NCBI GenBank assembly: GCA_020055645.1
Contig: CM034547.1
Span: 59,398,909-59,462,908, forward strand
Length of the DNA stretch: 64,000 bases
Direction: 5' to 3'
Source: Tomocerus qinae
Taxonomy: Eukaryota > Arthropoda > Collembola > Entomobryomorpha > Tomoceridae
In this document: one piece after another, positions 38,601 to 62,484 of the stretch
Numbering within the stretch: position 1 is the first letter of the stretch
Layout: each line of letters starts with the position of its first letter
Program-made: the position numbers and the translations under genes
The notes under the pieces: generated by a model
Told to the model about the DNA's origin: nothing
Database searches by the model: none
What the model saw: the letters and a program-made list of their open reading frames with translations, nothing else

Positions 38601-40140
38601 AAGATTTCCCTTCAAAATGTATGTAGATATACTTATTTACATACATAAGCTACCTATATACGGATTGATTGAGTCTAATAATTATCTATGTAGGTTTATT
38701 TGCAGATATTTAGTATATTATACTTTAGGATTTCCCTTTTTAGTATGAGCAGTGCCAGTAGCTTCCGTCATGCCGTAACAAGTATTATAAGTATGCATTC
38801 ATGTATATTGTAGTAATAGTTATACAATATTCTAACCTCTATATAGTATTTTAATTAGATACAACACAAGTCTAAGTCTAGTCTACACCTACTACAGACA
38901 CCTATTTACCAACATCCACTATCTACGTTATTACATTCTCTATATTAACTCATCTATCTGGCTATATGTTGTAAGTAATATTATTATGTAGTGTTTTTTT
39001 GCTTAGTTAGTAGTACGTTATGTAATTTGATGTATTAATGTAGTGTCGATTCTAACATTTTTCATCATTGATTTACTCTTCGTTAAAGTACAAGTCTCTA
39101 CAGTATACAGTGCAGATGTTTAGTCGAATGTTAATTGTAACGCTCACGTTTTTAATATTTAATTAGTAATGTGTTTTTGTATGTAGTTATGTATGTATGT
39201 AAGTACCTGATGTCATGTATGAATGAAATGTCTGGTCTGTGTAAGCAGAGCAGGACATTGCTTTTACAACACATTACAATAGTACAATACAATACTTACA
39301 GGTAAATAATCAATCATCATATTATCATTATCATCGTCATAAATCCTCCTAATAGTATCTCTAGTACAGTTCACGTTTCATTTTGAAATCTTGTTGAGTT
39401 GAAAAAAACAGTGTTCGCATTTTCATCATTCATCCCATCGGAAAATCACTGAGAGCACAAACATGTGTGACAGACACAAGAAGTGAGCCGAAACCTTCCC
39501 CATTCTTCAGTCAACTATATTAAATACTTTCTTTATATGCAGTTTGCTTTGCTATTTAAAAGTTTTCAGAGATGTTGTCCTGTTCCTTCCCATCTTCAAC
39601 TACTTACTGTCAATAAACAAGTGTACATGATGAATTGTACTGTCTGTAGGTAGGTATGTGTATGTATGCATTGTATCATTGCATGTATTTAGTGTATAGA
39701 GAAAGTACTGACAGATATTTACTTTTACTACAAGAGGAGAAAGTAGTTCCCTGCCTTTCTCTCAAATAGTATTAATATAGTGAAAGGAGCTGAACGAGAG
39801 TTCCCTCAAGCTGTCATAATAAAGTCCTTGTCAATCAATTCGATTTTCAAGAATACATACTTAAGTAGTCTACAAGAGTACAGTAAGTAAGCAATCACTC
39901 AACCAAATCCATACCAAATCATACAATACACAGGTCAGAGGTCAAGTCAAGTCACATAACTGTCTTGTCTTGTCAGGTAACCAGCCAGCCAACAACAGCA
40001 CTATATTCTCTATTCATTGAGGATTAGATATATATAACGTGTCTGACCCTCAATACAAAACTTTGCTAAATAACTCTTGAGACGTCTTAACTTTTTCTAA
40101 CAAATCATTTTCCCCATAAACATTTACACACACGTATAAT

Positions 40141-40580
40141 ATGTAATAATTATATATATATATAGAAGTATATATATAATAGTAGAGTAATACATAGGTA
40201 TAGGTAACAGTAAGTAAGTAATATATCGAGCTTCTACTCAGCAGAAGACGAAAAAACTCCATCATCATGACATTATGGCTGACATGGATGGAAAATGAAA
40301 AGTAGAGTACACGCAGACAGATCAACTCAACCTGCCTGGGCAATAATACAACAATGTAATAAGTATATAATACCTATAATATATATATATTAATGTAGGT
40401 ATGTAATGTCGAGCACAGTTCCACTACCGTTGCAGTAAACTGGCTCACTAAGAATTTAATATGTAGGTAAGTAGGTTCTGCCCAAGGTTTACGGTATATA
40501 TATAGAAGGTAGGTAGGTAACAGGTAAGGTAGGTATAGGTAGGCAGTAGATAATAGAGCATAGGTAGGTAGCCAAAAAGC
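40141..40580. repeat. Cluster of TA and GTAG/TAGG simple repeats
   Basis: A TA run starts at 40151, another sits around 40379-40390, and imperfect GTAG/TAGG repeats occupy about 40508-40575. They are interrupted and look like drifting microsatellites in the flank of calmodulin. No function is suggested. Confidence 0.75.
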
Positions 40581-41387
40581 TTTTTTCCGTTAAATGTAAT
40601 CAGTAATGATCATGCACAGGTATGTATGTAATTTTGTTGTATAATAACTCCTATAAATAGATAGACAGCCAAGCCAGCGCTCCTTATCTTTTTAGTAGAA
40701 GCATGGATAGAGATATTCTTTGAGTGAGAGTGAATCGAAGAGGATTCACGCTAATAAAATGACAATCGAGTCTCTTACAAACACCTTTACTGCTCATAAT
40801 AATAATATTCATCATAATGATAATTAATAGCGAATTATAATTATTACATCATAAAAGAGATGAGGTGGCAAGGAGGACTCGCACCAGACAAGATCAGAGG
40901 GTGCCGTGTGTGTGAGTTCTCATTCTCTCCTTTGGCTATTAGATTATTAAATGGAAATGGCTAGGGATATAATCAATACGTTGGGTTCATTGGATAATAC
41001 CTAGCAATATAGACATTATTATACCTGAATTCAATTGAATAATAAAAGTAACCAAAGATCATTCTTCACAACGTTAACACACGGATCTGTTTAGTTAGCT
41101 CACCTACAAAGATTTGTGGTAGTATTATCTACGACTCTCAATTACATTGACACCGGTGCAATTTTATGGTATAGTGTAGTACAGAGTAACAGTACAGGTA
41201 AGGTAAGACGTACGTATATATATTATTATCCTTAGCAATTTTACTGTGCTCACCTACTGTAACTATTTATATAGACAGACAATTTATATAGTAACTCATC
41301 AGGGAGAAAACTTTGGAATTTGTTGACTGACCGAAAAAACAACACACAACAATTCTTATCATTAGAGGGTTAACTTTCACTAATGGC

Positions 41388-41426
41388 TAGATAGATAGAT
41401 AGAGATAGAGAACAAACAAACAAACA
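41388..41426. repeat. TAGA and ACAA microsatellites
   Basis: Adjacent short tandem tracts: TAGATAGATAGATAGAGATAG followed by AACAAACAAACAAACA. They are seen directly and likely variable in length between individuals. Confidence 0.8.
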
Positions 41427-42044
41427 CTAATAAGTACGACTCAAAATGAGTCAAAAAACAGAGAAATAGATCAGTAGAGTAAATACAGTAGAACACTAAA
41501 TAGATTCCAAAAAACAATTCAGTTACAAAGAAAAATGTGATAATACACAGACGGATACGAAGACTCAAAAGTTTCCTTTGTTAGTTAACAACAGATAATA
41601 AATGTCAGCCAACTCTAGAATGGAATACAACTAAACAACGCAGCCAAAGAAACAATCAATTTCCAATCAAAAAGAAAGAGTATGTTTGTAGTAATGTAGA
41701 GTAGTAACATAATGATGAATGTAGAATATAGTAGCTGTGTATGTATTGTGATACTATTAATGAGTAGAATTATAACGATACGAGCCCTACTACTGTACTA
41801 CTATAATCGTACACATTCAGCAAACGCTCAAAGCGCTTAATTAAAAGAAAGTGGAAAAATTAACACAATAAATCAAAAGTCATACTCTGTAGGTAGTTTT
41901 GTCAACGGTATGTATTTAGTGTTGTAACAATAATTGGTGTACCTCTCATTATTTCTCTCACATCCAAACAAATATTCACACTAAAAATTATCCTCTCTCT
42001 CGCTCTTGAATCGTAGAAGTGCTTAGTTTTCTGTCTTCATAGCT

Positions 42045-51833
<9,789 letters not shown>

Positions 51834-52438
51834 AATAATGCTCCGGTTGCAAGTCTCGTCTCACAAAAATCCAGGAAAATCACAGAGTCTGGTGAAGCTC
51901 AGGAGAAGTCGGGGATTGAAAAATTTTCCAACTTGTTGTCACACACGATTCCACGACACTAAGCAAGTACTAAATGAAAGAGAATACTCCCAAATCCATG
52001 ACCCAGTTCCCTCCCACTCATCCTCCCAAGTATTCTGCCGCCGACCCCTCTTCGTTTTCCAGTTCCGTCTTTACAATGTCCATAACTCCGCATACACTTT
52101 TTCTTTTTTCATAATTAACTACAATTTTCAATATTCCAGTGCTAAGGAAGGACCTGAATTAATTTTAAACTAAAATTTTGGGGTACTTGTACGTTTGTAG
52201 ATGAGGGGCGAACAGGATGGAAAGAGACAGAATGAAAGGCAGAGGCTGATTGGTTGCCGTCGTACCTGCAATGCGTCAATCGCTCGAGATCAGTTCCGGC
52301 GTTTACAAGCATCCAAAGAATCATAGAACACTCATTCCCACTACCAAATAGAGCTGCCAACTTCAACCACTTTGTGCTTCTTCCAAAGTTGCATAGGAGG
52401 AGGAGGAGAGGAACTGAGGAACTAGCATTAAATAATAA
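51834..52438 (-). promoter_or_regulatory. CaM: Probable calmodulin 5' UTR and proximal promoter
   Basis: Upstream of the calmodulin ATG on the minus strand. The leader next to the ATG reads CCGGAGCATTATTATG. The transcription start is not identifiable by eye, and no clear TATA box was found. Open frames on the plus strand here (51799-52173, 52254-52445) lack features. Confidence 0.35.
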
Positions 52439-52703
52439 TCCTTAGTCAGTACTGTATTTAGAAATCGATTTCGGTGGGGGCTATGATATCATAGGACAAT
52501 ATCTATTAGGCATAATCGCGCGAAGCGCGAAAATTTTTGGCTTATTTTGTCTAAAATGAGTCAAAAATAGCCTAAAAATCACATAAAATCGCGCGAAGCG
52601 CGAAATTTTTTGGTATTTTGAAAAAAATTTTCCTTTTTTCTTGGATTTCGGGGGGGGCTTTAGCCCCCAAAGCCCACCCCCTCAATACAGCCTTGTCCTT
52701 AGT
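52439..52703. mobile_element. Non-autonomous hAT-like element (MITE) with 8-bp target-site duplication
   Basis: The 8-mer TCCTTAGT occurs at 52439-52446 and again at 52696-52703, flanking a 249-bp element (52447-52695). The element starts CAGTACTGTATTTAG and its right end, read on the other strand, starts CAAGGCTGTATTGAG: 11 of 15 positions agree, giving imperfect terminal inverted repeats. Inside, TCGCGCGAAGCGCGA, itself largely palindromic, occurs twice in direct orientation (52516-52530 and 52589-52603). A GGGGGCTTTAGCCCCC hairpin lies near the right end. There is no open frame for a transposase. An 8-bp duplication with CA-starting ends fits the hAT superfamily, but the family call is an inference. 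Confidence 0.75.
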
Positions 52704-55700
52704 TAACTAATATTTTTTAATTTTATGCAACGACGAAGGGTATTAACCCTATTTTAATTTATTCTATTCATTAAAATAATCGCTTATATGTGTGCTTTAT
52801 TCAGTTGTATAAGTTGTATTTGTAAAGTTAGATAATTATTATATCGCAAGTTCTCCAAAATTGTATATTTTGGGCCATCTGTTTCAAATTTGAAAAATTA
52901 TTGAATGGTCTTATTTAGTCATCTTAAGCATCTCTATCTATCTAAGTCATCTTAAGCATCTTAGTCATCTTAAGCATTTTAGTACCTTTAAGTTAAGCTT
53001 TTGTATTATGCATATAAAATATTTACAATGACGAACAAAGAAAAAAATCGCTTAAAATTGCAATGTTTCTTGGATGTAATAAAATGACCATTTGGCCATA
53101 ATATTTACCCTTGGTTATGAGTAGCAAAGTAGCATTAGTTTGTATTTTTCATACAAGGAATACATGAGGTCATGAAAGTTGCCCCTTCTATATTCCTCAG
53201 CACAGAAGCATGACTCTTCTATGGTCTGCTCGGGTATTTTCCTGGCGCATCCCAGGAATTCAACTCCGAACCGAATTCTATGTACTTTGACTTAACTTAA
53301 CTTGACTTACAATTGGATTGTCCCGTTTTATTTGACTAGACTACTAGGTATTTCTTTTGCTTTGCTTTGTTTCGCAGAGGAATCAAAACATAGAAGATGT
53401 TCATAAGATCGCGCAAATTTTTTACCTTATTGCATTGCATTTTGCTAGCTTTTGCAGATTTTACTTTACCTCGCTTATATGCCCTTTAACCAAACCAAAC
53501 CTATATGCACGAATTTTCTTACTGCTATCCACCTGCTATCTATCTATGCTATCGTGGATAAGAGAAATAGATATAGACGAAATACGGATGTTTTCCTTGT
53601 TGTCGTAATGTTGATTTTAAAATGATTTTTAGCGAAATTGAAGTATTGTGCAAATCAAAGAATTTGCACTGTATCAGGTAGACGGCTGAGGCCTGAACTC
53701 ACACCACTTTATGCTTACATTTTTAATGAAATAATTGTTTGTGAGAAAATGTTTAATAAAAGTCTTGAGAAGTTTTTCATGGACATCATCGGTCGGTGTT
53801 GTATAATTGTATACAGGGCTAGCCTATAGTTAATATACACATTTGTATGTAAGATTTCTTAGTATGACTTCTTCTGAGAAACTATAGGAGTGGTTACAAA
53901 TTACCATGAAACCACATAGGATGCTTAAAAGTTGCCTCATACCTCATTTGTTTCATTATACCATAACATAACTACTCGATCAGTCACTAGACTACTAATG
54001 ATTAATGAATGAGTCACACTATCTTAGTCACTACCCGTGCGGATACTACTGCCTGTAATGTCTACCGCCTACACACTACACGACTACGACGTATCTCGCA
54101 GAATAGAGACGTTAAAGAATCAACTGGTGTATAAAGATTGAAATCTGGATCAATTTTATAAATTGATGAATATACATATACAAGAGGATTAATTATTCAT
54201 ATTTCAACTCTACTTATACTCACATCAATTTAATTAAAACTTGTTACCATCTGTGGGGCACGCACAGTATAACAGTGGAAAGTAGAATATCAGCCGATTT
54301 TATAATATCAGAAACACATTTCTGGCGTTCTGAGTTCAGCAATATTTCGGAGCGTATAATATTACCTGCCTCTATTTTGAGATGTTTTGATTTTATAAAG
54401 AAACTTTCAGAGTTTCTGTACTAAACTACTTACTAAATATATATTAATACCTAACATATTTGCTTAATTACCAGTTTATATGATACTTCCAGATTTATTT
54501 GAACCCGTGTTCAATTGTTTGGCAAAACTATTAAAAGTTTGATCACCATTTTAATTACAAAGCCTTTTAAGAGTAAATTTATGATTTTTGAAATGAACTT
54601 AGCATAAAAATCCTATAAAACTTCTGTTTGAGATATACGTTTTAAGCATGCACTAAAGAATGAACTAGATTTTCAACCTAAGTGTAATAGTGTTCGCGTG
54701 GATGAAAAATTGATACATTGGGAGAAAGCAGCTTTCTCTTGCAACGCGGTAACACAGTATACAACTTTCACTAAAAAGAAAACGGAAGGAACAGACATCC
54801 TGTTTACAATGTTACAGCTCGGTGTATATGTAATGTGTTGGGTATATAATTACATGGTTATTTATTATGCTTGTTCTTTTCTGCAGATAAAATAAATGAT
54901 TCGTATTCTAAAATTTACATTCCGTTTTGTGGTTTTGCGGGGGAAATGTACATAACTCGGTAATTATTTAATTGCATTAACGTTTAACCTGGTGAGCTGA
55001 AAGTCAATGACTATTCCTGCAAAAATTGAAGGCTGTTTTTGGGTGTTGGAAGTTCATTAATCCTGTAGTGTTTGCAGTAATAGGTTATAATCGGTGAGCG
55101 AATGGTGGAATGGAAATCGAGGGCACGAACCGCCTTTAAGTAAGGTTTTCTTCTACCTGGAAGCACAAAGTTGGGCTTCATCAGTTTTAAATTCCAGAGA
55201 CCAAGTCTTAATGCAGTGCCTTTCTAACAAATATTTTACGATTTATGATCACGATCTATAATATTTAAGTCTGCCTATAAATCGTGGAGGAGGTTTGGTA
55301 TGCCTTTTTGAAATACCATACATATTTATATAATATATGCATTTCTAAGCATATCAGCTCCTTCGCCAAAGTTGTAAAGTCATTCAGGTCCATTATAGCC
55401 CGTTCACGTTACTCCTTGACCATGTTTCCGGTGACCCACTCTGTAAGATGAATTGCATTTCATGTCTAATGAACCAACCAATGCAATGCTTAATGTCTGA
55501 TATTATATTGTGAACTGATTGAGAACGTCCCATTAAAATTGACTGTCTCCTTTTCTTGTACATGGACTGACATACGTGTGACCTCATTTTGTACATTACA
55601 AATTTTAATACCAGCATAATGGTATTGAAAAAATAAAAATTTCGGTTTAATAAGACGTTATAGAAATTAGTCCTACATTTATTTTGCTTGCAAATCGATT

Positions 55701-58700
55701 GCAAAATACAAACTTGGTATGCGTGTATTTCTGTATTTATTTTTGGTATGTTTGAAATGCATATGATCGCATGGAATAAATGGAAAAATGTTTGCAGGGC
55801 TAAATAGCATTTTAGGATACAATTCAATAAACACTATGCCATACTGCTCACATATACGTAGTACTACCAACTGTGTTATTGCTACTGTGGTAAAATGGAA
55901 TTGAGTTTCTCTAAAAAATTCATTCATTCATTACCATTCTATGTATACTTATGACGATTTTCGGCAAACAATTTGCAATCGTGTTGACAGACAAGGTCAA
56001 TTTATGCGCTGCGTAAAACCACATTGATTTGTAGAAAACCCTAATCAATGTGTATACGAAACTACAGTGTACTATAACTTCCAACCGCAGCCTTGTCTTG
56101 TCATTACCTAAACCAGATAATGTACTTACATTAAAGTAATAATATTTGATTAAGTACTTTCATAACTTCAAACTTCAGATCAAAATTTTTATTATTCCAC
56201 TCTTGAAAATTGATTGGTATATTTGGTGGTATTGGTATTATTTATAATAGTGCTATTTATATCAGTATCATAGTAGAAGTAGGTAGAATTATATCTTGTA
56301 TCTTGTAGCCAATTCTCTTCATATAAATTGAGTTATATAAAAAATATATCATTTTACCTATTTACCTAACTTATGCAATGTTAAATATTAAAGGAAATTA
56401 TTTCATTATTTCCAAATCACGAATAGGCATTCAGACAGATTCAGACTAAATGAGACTTAATTGCAATGTTTTCTTGTGTACAATTGTAAGTTATTACAGG
56501 TTGCTCCATAGTACATGATAGTACTTATCCATATTTTATATAGTCCATGTTTCTTCATTATGCGATGGACTAATTTCGGTCACTTCGGTCATATTACGTA
56601 CAATTCTAATCTCTTATCTCATTTCTGTGAATTCGAATCTTCTGAGTGTGTCTTGTAGTAGCATAATAATGAATTCTCACGTTTCGCTGAGAGTAAGAGC
56701 GGCAGAGAAAAGTAGGCATATTTTCTTTTATACAGAGCATACTAACCTATTAAAGCAAAGTGGATTCCTTATATGTACGTGGAGGAAAGTTGTGATTTGC
56801 AATGTAACCTCAAACTCCATTTTTATATTCTCTGTAACAGCATGGGTATAGGAAGGAGTATTAGTGACCTAATCGAGATTGACACAAAACAAGTGGCGAT
56901 GTACGAGGAAATGAATTCGATATGAGGCTTCTGAGAAAATGTTAATGCGTCAGTTTGTCTGCGTGGTGTTCTGGTCAAAAGTTTGGATATGAAAATATGT
57001 TGGTTAGTTTGTGTGTGTTAAAAGGTAGTTCATTTGACAAGATGACTTCACACTTGAGAGGTAATTTCTTTTTAATGTGACGCACCACTTTTCATTGCAG
57101 TAGTACAATGTAAATAGGCTCTCCAGCACCTAATCCAGATTCCAGTGTCAACAACCCATAGAATATAATGTATGGATTCTCAGAGTAACGGGGTATGCAG
57201 AGCCAGTGCCGTAGGTTTTTTATGTTAGTGTAGTATTTGGAGGGAGTATAGCATGTAGGCACTTGTGAGTGAATCTTATGTCGTCGGGTGCTTGCAGTGT
57301 TTGCGCTGTTGCAAGACAAAAAGGAATTAATCCCGACGAAATAATCTTATCATAGTTCTTATCTTAACTCGACAAATTGGTTATGTTCTTCGTCAATGTG
57401 TTGTAGTAGTAGTATAATATGTATTATTATAGGGGAGAGGAAGTTTAGGAATGTGCTTGAGGCTAAGGGTAAGTAGAGCACAAAATAGTCTTTTGTTTAA
57501 TTAAACTAAAGAGCATGGATAAGTAAAGTAGAGTATAGAGGCTTAATGATGGCGAGTGAAGTAGTAAGATAATATATGTATAGTTAAAGTTGTAGTTTAT
57601 TATAATATTATCTGTGTAGTGGATACTAGTCCAGTGGTGCTTATTGCAATGCAAGTCGTGCCGTGGGAGCTCGTTGTAAGTTTGGTTTAGTTTTGCAAAA
57701 GCGTGTCTGAGCTGTTGGAAGTTTGAAGTTATAACAATATTATGAGTATTATTATGTTTCTATAATAGAAGAATGATAGAGGTATATATTCATGGACATG
57801 GTGTTGGTAAGGATGCAGCATTTGTTCCTAAGTTGCTACTAAAGTAGTGAATAGTGACTTTTAGTAGCAATGAAATAACTTTCATCTCAGTCTCTTTTTA
57901 GTTAGGCCAATGGAGTTCTCTCTCCGTTTAGTTAATATGACAGGAAGGGAAAGACAGTTCTTTCCAGATAACTAAGTGGTTAGGTAGATTCTAGATAGCA
58001 CAAAAATTCAGATAAGCCTCGCTCTGGAGATATAGAGCAGTTGAATGTGGTTTACGGCTTTGCATTCGTGTTCCCTTGAATGCGATGTGATGTGATGAAA
58101 CTATTTAACTAAATATGTAAGCCACTTAAATGGTTATCGTATCGCGTAACTGGAAGGTAATAAGGACCTAGATTATTTCAGACCTGCACTACAAATACAA
58201 TAGTACATTCTTATACTCAGCCTTGATAAGATACCAAATGTTGCAAAATATGGTATAGTGCTGCACTGCTGTACTGTACACTCGTGCTGTGGGTCATCAT
58301 AAATGAATGATAAAAAGGACTTGACTTTTATTATCTTTACATGTTTCCGTACGCATGCAATAGGGTATATTCTAGCTAATCAGCTTTTACACTTTACGAT
58401 GTAACTTTTTGATGCATTAATTGTATGTAGCTTTATATTAGGAAAATTAACTTAACGAGAGTCAAAGTATTTTCCGTTATGTGTTTTTGAAACTATTCCA
58501 CAGCAGACACGACACGATATCAAAGGAACGTCAAGTAAGCCTCTCTTCTGTAATGTGCAGACAGCTTAGTTCTTTTAGTTAGCAAATATAATAACCTTCA
58601 GAGCAAATGAAAATTCATTATGAAGCCCTAGTATAATGCACAGGACATTAGAAAACACGTAAAGTTACTACCTACAGGAATAATAGCATTTATAAGTGTA

Positions 58701-61700
58701 GTAGTTATTATAGATATATATACGGACATAACTGTCGGTGGTGGGTCGTAGGTTATACACTATACATATGTATAGTGCGATAAAATATAAAATATCTGCA
58801 GTCTGTCTGAACGCAGTCTGCATACTTCCTCCTGGACTACTTTCTCCTTTCTCAGTTCACATCTGCATATTTGGTGATGATCCAACCCACTCTAACCCTA
58901 TGAACCAAGACACTAAAAAAATTTACAAAGAACAAAATTAAAAGGGAATGAAACAGATTAGGAAATTAGACTGAAAATGGTCTCTGTTCCTACACTAAGC
59001 ACTCAGTCAGTAGTCAATAATAATAAAAGTGTAAGTAGAAAGTATATACACGGAGAAAGTGCAATGCTAGGAATATCCAGGCAGGTAATAAAAGGAGATG
59101 GGGTTTCTTCGGCTGTAATGAATGAGATTAGGGCACAGTCTACTAGACAGGATCTGCTGGAGCTTTGGAAAACGGAGGATGGGCTAAGGCTAAGGGGAGA
59201 GTTAAGTAAAGCTATGGAGCATAAATGAGACAAGACCACACGGAACCAAAGAGCTAGACCAGAGCACCTTCTTATTAGTAGTACAACTCCTCAACTACAC
59301 AGAAGTGAAGCCAAAAGCTCGGCTAAGTCAGGTCGATGAGTCAGGGCAAATAATAAAATGTCAGAGGACGAATGGCATTTGAATGTCAAATGTAAAATCA
59401 TTTTTTAATGATGAGACAATTGCATTGTGACTGGGACAAAAGGAAGGATACACTTAAGATGGAGGAGATGGGAATCGGGGAAATACTACTGTTGTGTGTG
59501 GCAGATTAAAAGAATTAGAATACATTAGAGAGAGCACGGAGGAGAAAGAAAATGGATGAGAGTGAATTTATACAAAAGAAAGGAAGAATAAAAAAACGGG
59601 GCTGAATGAATTGGAGGAATTCAAGCAGAAATAACGTCTCTGTCTTAGACTGGTAAAGGAAAGACTATTGTGAGGAGGATGAGATGAGATTTTACTATTC
59701 GCCACCACACCAGACTATAGAAAATAGCTGCAGCACACAAAGTATGTATGGCAACCAGACTCAACTAGCAGAGAGACCCAAATTCCCATCACCTGTTGAT
59801 ACATTAACTATTTTTCAGGCATTTCATTTCCTTCTTGGATCGGAAATATCATACATTGTTACGTATGTACATCACATACGTCTCACGTACACCTGTACTG
59901 CGTAAGTGTATTTCCATGTAGCAACGTCCGTAGAGTCCCATTAACTTTCTTATAAATACATGGCGCATCGGCTCAGCCTCCGTCGACTCCCGACCCGACT
60001 CATCTCCTTTGGGCTATGTACCTAACCTTTCGAATTGCCTTCTCTTTTATTGAAAACCATGAAAGTTCACAACTTTTTACATGTGATATGAATACTAAAC
60101 AATTACTCCATCCAAAATGCAGATATTTCACGTACAGCATACAACACATACAAATACGGACTGCATATACATACGTAATATCTCCATATCTTGATAAATT
60201 GAATCATGACTCATGAGTTTACACACTTACATACTTGAATGGAATGCAAAACCACCAACTTTGCACTCCTTCCTAACTGTAATAGTACTCTCCGAAAAAT
60301 ATGACGTTAACTCCTGATTCCTATATGTTCACATACATACATCACATTATTTGCTAAGTGTGTCCATAGTCCATGCTTGTGAAATTCCCCTATTCATATC
60401 TATGTATATAATTACTACGTTTATATCATATAGGTACTAGCAAATTACAGTTATGTCTATACATTTAGTAGCATAACTGTTTTGTCCTATATTAATAATT
60501 GTGTATGATAAAAATTGTTTTTTCTGCATTGGCTATTGGCTTTTAGAATGTAGGGACAGCAAACAAAACTCTCTGCACTGCAGCAAATGATTACCCTGCT
60601 GTGAATCAATGATTAGCCCCGTAGCGCGTATCTGTGAAAAACAGAAACAGACTCCCATTTTTTTCTTATTGGACGTTTACCATTATTACTGCAGAAAAAT
60701 ATCAGGAAGCAAGTAGTGTATGGATATAATTAGGTCATAAGACAGTAATGCTGAAGTACTAAAGCAGAAACTCGTATGCAGAAATGCAGCATATTGCACA
60801 ATAAATAAATACTAAGAGCTGCAACTAACAATATTATTCATACTACAAATAATAGTGTATCAATGTTACTATCATTATACTACTACTGCAATGTAATGTA
60901 CTTATTTAGCTACACAAGGTCTCAAGTATTAGCCTAGTATAGTATACAATTATGTGAGAGTAAAGCACATATCGATAGCATGGGTCCAAAAAAATCGAAT
61001 TGTAACAGAGAACTACCACATATACATCCTTGGGCATGTGAATTTTTATTTTGCTCTGTAATTTGGCACGTTCTTTCAGTTTATCTACGGCAATAGTAAT
61101 TGCAATTTCCAGGGCTTTCTCCTAGCGATCTGTAAATCTTTGGTAGAAGTAAAATAAATATCATTATTTACATGGATGAATCAGAGTTTAATTAACACGT
61201 AATTGAATTTATGGTCATGTATTTTGTTTTATTACCCTCTTGCAGGACAATAATGTTGAATTACCACAATCACAATGTGTGTAAGTGCCCATATAGCCAT
61301 GTAATGACTTTCTATATATTAGGAGAGGATACAGTATAGACAGAGGACGTATAGTGGAGTAATGCAGTAGTGGAAGTGTTGTTGTCTCTGTATGATTAGA
61401 TACAAGTCATCTAGAGCAGTAAAAAGCATTTATAGTGGGATTGGTGTAAGGAGGAAGGATGTGAGATAGGCGCGTATACTTATCGTTAGTGCATTTACGT
61501 AGGTAGGTGATCTAGACGGTTGGGCTAAACGAAAAGGATAGGTCCGTCCAAGATTAGGTATGTGCTAACTAAATATTTGATGAAACGATGAAAATATCCT
61601 ATTGAGAAAGTTAAGAGAAAGGCTGGTGAACTGGTCGGCAACATTTAAGTAAGTAAAATGACCAGTGAACTGGAAGAGCCGGAATTGGATTGGACATGGC

Positions 61701-62439
61701 TAGGTCCGTAAGTGGTTTGAGGAGAGCTCATCTTGAGTGCAATGTAGTGTAAGCATCTTTATAATAAGATAAGACTGATTGTAAGTGGGTCTCTCTGGAC
61801 AAGTCAGTCCGCATCTCTTCCATATCAGTGTCTATTAGGAGTGTCCATAAAAACAAGCTCTTATTGTCTGAGGAGACCTCGAAATTATTCCAATGTTTAT
61901 GTAATAACAAGTAAGTACTATTATAGTGTTATTTTATAATGCATATAGTAAGGGATAGTAGGGAAATGGTAATTTTGTGATGAGGTCATTTATATGAACG
62001 AGTCGTCTACTATTGACTCAAACCACTGCGCTATCTATATAGGTAGTATTTTCACCTATAATTGGGATTGCATGCTTGTGTGTAGTGGGATGAGGAGCTG
62101 AAGACATAAAATAGATTTCAGCGTAGACCATACAAATAGTAGTATGAAACCAATAAAGACTCCGGCCAAGTCAAGTCAACCAATTTAGCCATTATATGAT
62201 TGCTTTGTGTTGCATTACTTGATGTTAGGTCCCGCTTCTATTTTCTGTTGTGTTGCTTTGATGGTGGGAGGGAGGTACTTTGGTTAAGTTATTGTTAGCC
62301 TCCGCGGCATTGTACGGACTATGTGTATGTATATTAGATTACAATAAGTATACAAGGGAAACAATACTCGTCTTCGACTCGTACTGTCTTGAGCAATGCC
62401 ATAAGCCATTACATCGATATTAGTTTCTACATCCTCTCC
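52704..62439. other. Intergenic DNA, no supported gene
   Basis: About 9.7 kb. The open frames, including 55393-55827 on the minus strand (144 codons) and 58977-59228 on the plus strand (83 codons, ATG start), have no recognisable domain. A 52917-52980 minisatellite is listed separately. The stretch at about 59.2-59.7 kb is purine-rich on the plus strand. Confidence 0.45.
52917..52980. repeat. Minisatellite with AGTCATCTTAAGCAT core
   Basis: The 15-mer AGTCATCTTAAGCAT occurs three times (52917-52931, 52945-52959, 52963-52977) with spacers of different length, the first containing CTATCTATC. It lies about 0.2 kb from the hAT-like element. No function suggested. Confidence 0.8.
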
Positions 62440-62484
62440 ATGCCGGATAAAACACGAACAGGAACACCAAAGAAGCTTTACAAG
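62440..62484 (+). CDS. Candidate first coding exon of an unidentified gene
   Basis: ATG-CCG-GAT begins 15 codons (MPDKTRTGTPKKLYK) that end exactly at a strong donor, AAG/GTGAGT, in phase 0. The basic, Lys/Thr-rich peptide and clean donor resemble the short first coding exons of the transporter gene. A small upstream frame, ATG-CCA-TAA, lies in the putative leader near 62394. No downstream exon could be recognised before the window ends, so the product is unknown and this may be chance. Confidence 0.25.

Larger units (their letters stand above)
32631..42044. other. Pinin upstream region and calmodulin 3' flank, no further gene seen
   Basis: About 9.4 kb between the pinin leader and the calmodulin stop codon. 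No open frame shows a recognisable family. Calmodulin transcription runs leftward into this region. I found no TTTATT (reverse AATAAA) within roughly the first 3 kb below 42045; the first is at 38695-38700, with others at 36692-36697 and 36588-36593. The calmodulin 3' UTR may therefore be long, use a variant hexamer, or be spliced. From about 36 kb rightward the DNA is rich in TAG, GTAG, TAC and TA simple-sequence tracts. Confidence 0.4.

Noticed and set aside
55393..55827. 144-codon minus-strand frame
   Set aside because: Cys/Ile/Phe-rich translation without a domain, and no supporting splice structure. I considered a decayed transposase, but no catalytic motif or terminal repeats are visible.
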